Source: JANPJV01 sp031425695
Lineage (GTDB): Bacteria > Pseudomonadota > Gammaproteobacteria > Xanthomonadales > SZUA-5
Assembly: GCA_031425695.1 (NCBI GenBank)
Contig: JANPJV010000012.1
Span: 1-16,425 of the forward strand
Length of the DNA stretch: 16,425 bases
Direction of reading: 5' to 3'
The notes beneath the pieces were generated by a model. The model did not search any database, was not told where the DNA came from, and worked only from the letters and a program-made list of their open reading frames with translations. How positions within the stretch are numbered: position 1 is the stretch's first letter; every line of letters starts with the position of its first letter. Made by a program: the position numbers and the translations under genes. This document shows, piece after piece, positions 13,749-16,425 of the stretch.

Positions 13749-16118
13749 ATGGCGAATGCAGGGGGCTCGGGAAGTTCGACCATTCGGCGGATGTTGCGCG
13801 AGCGTATCGAAGAGCTGCTGACGCAATGGCGGCAGGCCCTCGATGGGCCATTCAAAAACGAGACCATTGCGCCGATCGTGGCCTCGTTGAACGAGCTGAG
13901 TGCCGCGGCAGGGCGCTTCCGGATCGAGGCGCCGGCGCTGGTGACGCGCGATGCCGCCGCCTATCTTGGTTTCCTGTTGGACACGGCCGACACGCCGAAC
14001 CCAATCCAGCGCGGGCGCATGGTCAACTACCTCGAGCGGCTCACGCAGATCTCGTCGGATCTGGCCAGCCTGCTCGCGCGCGAGGAGCTGGATCGACCAT
14101 CGGTGCTGTATGTGCGCGCCGCGGGCCATGAAATTCCGGGGCTCGAAGATGCACTGCGCCAGCAGGGATGGCGACCATTGCGCGCCGAGGGCCTGGCAAC
14201 CGTCCTGACCGTGGTCAAGGGCCAGCCGCTGGTCGCGGTGGTGGTCGATTCCGGGCTGCTCGACCAGCTCGGTGAGATCGTCACCGCGCTCGACCAATAT
14301 CGCAAGCCGGGTCCCACGCCACCGCTGCTGGTGGTCACGCGCGGGCCGGCTTTCGCGCAGCAACTGCTCGGCATGACCGGCAGTGCCGACGCCTTCATGG
14401 CCAATGCCGATGCGGCGGGCGTCATCCGCAAGCTCGGCGACCTGCAGCGCTCACTGAGCTCGGCCGAGCCGTTGCGCGTGCTCATCGTCGATGACGACCG
14501 CACCCAAGTGGTCTTCTGCGATGCCGTTCTGCGCCGGCGCGGGCTGGCGACGCAGGTGGCCAGCTCGTCGGCCGAGGCGCTCGAGCTGGTGCTCTCCTTT
14601 CGCCCCGACCTGATCCTGGTCGATCTGTACATGCCCGAGATCGACGGCATGCAGCTGACCGCACGCGTGCGCGAAATGCCCGGCACGCTGCTGCTGCCGA
14701 TCGTCTTCATTTCAGGCGAACAGGACCTCGGCAAGCGGGTCACCGCAATCAACATCGGTGCCGACGACTTCCTGACCAAGCCGGTGCGACCGGGGCATCT
14801 CATCGATGTCGTGGTCGGTCGCGTCAAGCGTGCGCGCGCGCTGCGCCGGCAGGTGCTCGGGAGTCCGGCAGAAGCCACGACCGGGCCGCTGGCGCGCAGT
14901 GTGCTGGCGCTGCGCATCCGCGATCTTGCGGATCGTCCGGCGGCGCTGATCTCGGTCGGTCTCGCGCAGAGCGACACGCTCTCGACCAAGCTGCCGAGTC
15001 TGCTCCGCTGCGAGATCGAGCAGGCAGTCGCTGGCCGCATTGCCGCGCGCCTGGCGCCGGGCGACGCCTTTGGTCCCTGGCACGACCTGCACTTCCTGGT
15101 TCTCGCCGCGCGCGTCGACCGGGAAGCGCTGCAGCAGCTCGCACAAAGCCTGCGGCATGGTATCGACGTGCGCCCCCTGGTCATCTCGCGCGGCCAGCTG
15201 AAGGTCAGCGCATCGGTGCAGGTGACTGAAGCCTTGGGTGACCCGCAGGCTTGGATTGACGGTTCCTTAAGCGCCTGGGAGCGCCGGGAGAAGCCAGCCC
15301 CTGTCAAGCTCGCGGCAAGCCGGCCGAGCCCGGTCAAGCTGCCGAGCGCCACACCGGTCGAGCCTTACGAGGCCTCGCCGATGATGCGCGCCGTGCTGCA
15401 CCCGGAACCCGGCCTGTGCGTGACCGAGTACCAGCCCTTGATTCCCATGCGCGGCGTCGTCGCCTACCAGTGGCAGCAAAGGTTGCGCTTGCGCCCGACA
15501 CCCACCCAGCCGGCGCGCGTGCTGCGCGATGAAGTGGTCACCGCTGCGCGGCACGCCGGAACGCTCGGGACACTCGACCGCCTCGCCCTGCGCTTTGCGC
15601 TCGACACCATTGCCGCGCAGCGGCTGCATGGCAGGCGCGTGTGCGTACAGGTCGAGGTCGATCTCGCCAGCGTCATCGATCCCGGTTTCCTGACTCATCT
15701 CGCGGGCGAGTTGCACGACCAGCGCCGCGACGATGTCACGCTGACCATCGAACTCGACACCGACGCAGTGATTAACCGCATCGCGCAGGCACGCCCCGCG
15801 CTCGAACGCCTGCGCGGACTTGGCGTGCACACTTGCCTGAACCATTTTGGCCAGCAGCGCGAGGCCCTGAAGGTGATGCAGCAGACCAATGCCGACGCCA
15901 TCAAGCTCGATACCGAGATGGCGCTGCAACCATCGCCGGCGTTTACCTCACTGATCTCGCAGGTCCGCGAAAGCGGCGTGCCGATCCAGGTCGAGGACGT
16001 CCCCAATCGCGCCGCCATCGCCAAGCTCTGGGACCTCGGCGCCGACTACCTGCAATGCGAGCTCCTGCACCCATACGGTCAGGCGCTGGAGTTCGATTTT
16101 CATGCGAGCGTGGCGTAG
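13749..16118 (+). CDS. Receiver-domain protein with degenerate GGDEF and EAL domains
   Basis: A 789-residue cytoplasmic signalling protein without membrane segments. Residues 1-115 are helical. About 117-235 look like a pseudo-receiver (PSVLYVRAAG, LVAVVVDSG, PPLLVVTRG) lacking the acidic pocket. About 241-368 are a full receiver domain with Asp248/Asp249, phospho-acceptor Asp292 (ILVDLYMP), Ser322 and Lys344. About 380-500 have GGDEF-domain spacing, but the GGDEF position reads GPWHD, so cyclase activity is not expected. A Pro-rich linker (about 515-545) leads to a degenerate EAL domain (about 555-789). There, EAL is replaced by Tyr573-Gln-Trp and the DDFG motif by NHFG, while DAIKLD (716-721) is kept. 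Phosphodiesterase activity is therefore unlikely; a c-di-GMP-sensing or scaffold role, in the manner of FimX-like proteins, is an inference. ATG 13749 was chosen because the open frame's first ATG at 13620 lies inside the palindrome. Confidence 0.82.
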   Translation: MANAGGSGSSTIRRMLRERIEELLTQWRQALDGPFKNETIAPIVASLNELSAAAGRFRIEAPALVTRDAAAYLGFLLDTADTPNPIQRGRMVNYLERLTQISSDLASLLAREELDRPSVLYVRAAGHEIPGLEDALRQQGWRPLRAEGLATVLTVVKGQPLVAVVVDSGLLDQLGEIVTALDQYRKPGPTPPLLVVTRGPAFAQQLLGMTGSADAFMANADAAGVIRKLGDLQRSLSSAEPLRVLIVDDDRTQVVFCDAVLRRRGLATQVASSSAEALELVLSFRPDLILVDLYMPEIDGMQLTARVREMPGTLLLPIVFISGEQDLGKRVTAINIGADDFLTKPVRPGHLIDVVVGRVKRARALRRQVLGSPAEATTGPLARSVLALRIRDLADRPAALISVGLAQSDTLSTKLPSLLRCEIEQAVAGRIAARLAPGDAFGPWHDLHFLVLAARVDREALQQLAQSLRHGIDVRPLVISRGQLKVSASVQVTEALGDPQAWIDGSLSAWERREKPAPVKLAASRPSPVKLPSATPVEPYEASPMMRAVLHPEPGLCVTEYQPLIPMRGVVAYQWQQRLRLRPTPTQPARVLRDEVVTAARHAGTLGTLDRLALRFALDTIAAQRLHGRRVCVQVEVDLASVIDPGFLTHLAGELHDQRRDDVTLTIELDTDAVINRIAQARPALERLRGLGVHTCLNHFGQQREALKVMQQTNADAIKLDTEMALQPSPAFTSLISQVRESGVPIQVEDVPNRAAIAKLWDLGADYLQCELLHPYGQALEFDFHASVA

Positions 16119-16122
16119 AGAT

Positions 16123-16167
<45 letters not shown>

Positions 16168-16183
16168 GATTTTGAGTTTGATC

Positions 16184-16205
16184 TTGTGGGAGCAGCCATG
16201 GCTGC
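16184..16205. repeat. Short REP-like repeat, copy 2 of 2
   Basis: Identical over 22 bp to 7512-7533, including the palindrome GCAGCCATGGCTGC. It lies between the heptanucleotide array and the left end of the IS5-family element. Confidence 0.65.
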
Positions 16206-16239
16206 GATGCTCTTGATTCGCTTTTGAATGAAGCTCTAA

Positions 16240-16425
16240 GGATCCTCTGAACAAGTCGCCCGATCTGTGGTCTGATCTTTGAGTCAGCGATCGACGGGAA
16301 GATGCATGAGCCAGATGAGTTTCGGTGATGCGGAGTACGCGGGCAAGCGCAAGCGTACGCGTCGGGAAGAGTTCCTGGCTGAGATGGAGCGAGTGGTTCC
16401 GTGGGACGCTCTGCTGGCATTGATC
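16240..16425 (+). mobile_element. IS5-family insertion sequence, left part (cut by the window end)
   Basis: The probable left terminal inverted repeat is GGATCCTCTGAACAAGTC at 16240-16257, comparable to IS5 ends (GGAAGGTGCGAACAAG-like). It is preceded by CTAA (16236-16239), which fits the YTAR target consensus of the IS5 subgroup. A transposase start follows 66 bp inside. The right end and the second copy of the target duplication lie beyond the window, so the exact boundary is inferred. Confidence 0.7.
16306..16425 (+). CDS. IS5-family transposase, N-terminal fragment (runs off the window)
   Basis: Forty codons are visible. The N-terminus MSQMSFGDAEYAGKRKRTR followed by REEFLAEMERVVPWDALLALI aligns by eye with the start of IS5 transposase, where a Phe-x-Asp-x-Glu motif, a basic stretch and Leu/Val-Pro-Trp follow in the same order. 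IS5 transposases are DDE enzymes of about 320-330 residues that cut and insert the element. The catalytic residues are not in the window. ATG 16306 was chosen because GGGAA lies five bases upstream; the ATG at 16302 opens another frame that closes after eight codons. Whether the gene is intact cannot be judged here. Confidence 0.9.
   Translation, partial: MSQMSFGDAEYAGKRKRTRREEFLAEMERVVPWDALLALI

Noticed and set aside
12784..13851. Open frame of 355 codons on the minus strand across the POT gene and the palindrome
   Set aside because: It is a low-complexity antisense product that runs through the inverted repeat; both flanking plus-strand genes are well supported.

Overview
This window reads as chromosomal DNA from a GC-rich gammaproteobacterium, most likely in the Lysobacterales (Xanthomonadales) or a close relative. 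That placement is an inference. It rests on strong G/C bias at third codon positions, a DUF4124-containing periplasmic protease, a beta-propeller protein ending in an aromatic/Gly-Asn-Phe-Glu type tail, and many hairpin repeats of the kind scattered through such genomes. There is no rRNA, tRNA, CRISPR array or recognisable phage or defence cluster.

Layout from left to right. Positions 1-257 hold a degenerate palindromic repeat array. An MHS-type major facilitator transporter (258-1886, +) converges on a small exported protein of unknown function (2019-2552, -) across a long imperfect palindrome. A hairpin-rich element of about 149 bp with IS5-type ends (2593-2741) then precedes a TerC-family membrane protein fused to a glyoxalase/VOC domain (2922-4022, +). 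Two exported proteins follow in one direction: an Asp-box/sortilin-like beta-propeller (4230-6527, +) and a PQQ-propeller-like protein (6554-7495, +). After a cluster of hairpins comes a leftward block: a TfoX N-terminal domain protein (7675-8007), an exported DUF4124-trypsin protease (8020-9153) and an exported zincin metalloprotease (9324-11723). The right side has a POT-family peptide transporter (11989-13560, +), a 90-bp near-perfect palindrome, and a 789-residue receiver protein with degenerate GGDEF and EAL domains (13749-16118, +). The window ends in a heptanucleotide tandem repeat, a second copy of a short REP-like motif and the start of an IS5-family insertion sequence (16240 onward).

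The genes do not form one obvious pathway. A loose theme is envelope and extracellular protein handling: two exported proteases, a peptide transporter, two exported propellers and two other membrane proteins. Only two pairs look like true operons: the two propellers (26-nt gap) and protease-TfoX (12-nt gap). Every inter-operon gap contains a repeat or hairpin, and these probably serve as transcription boundaries. The most unusual items are the TerC-VOC fusion, the IS5-ended element carrying opposing terminators, and the receiver protein with degenerate GGDEF/EAL domains.
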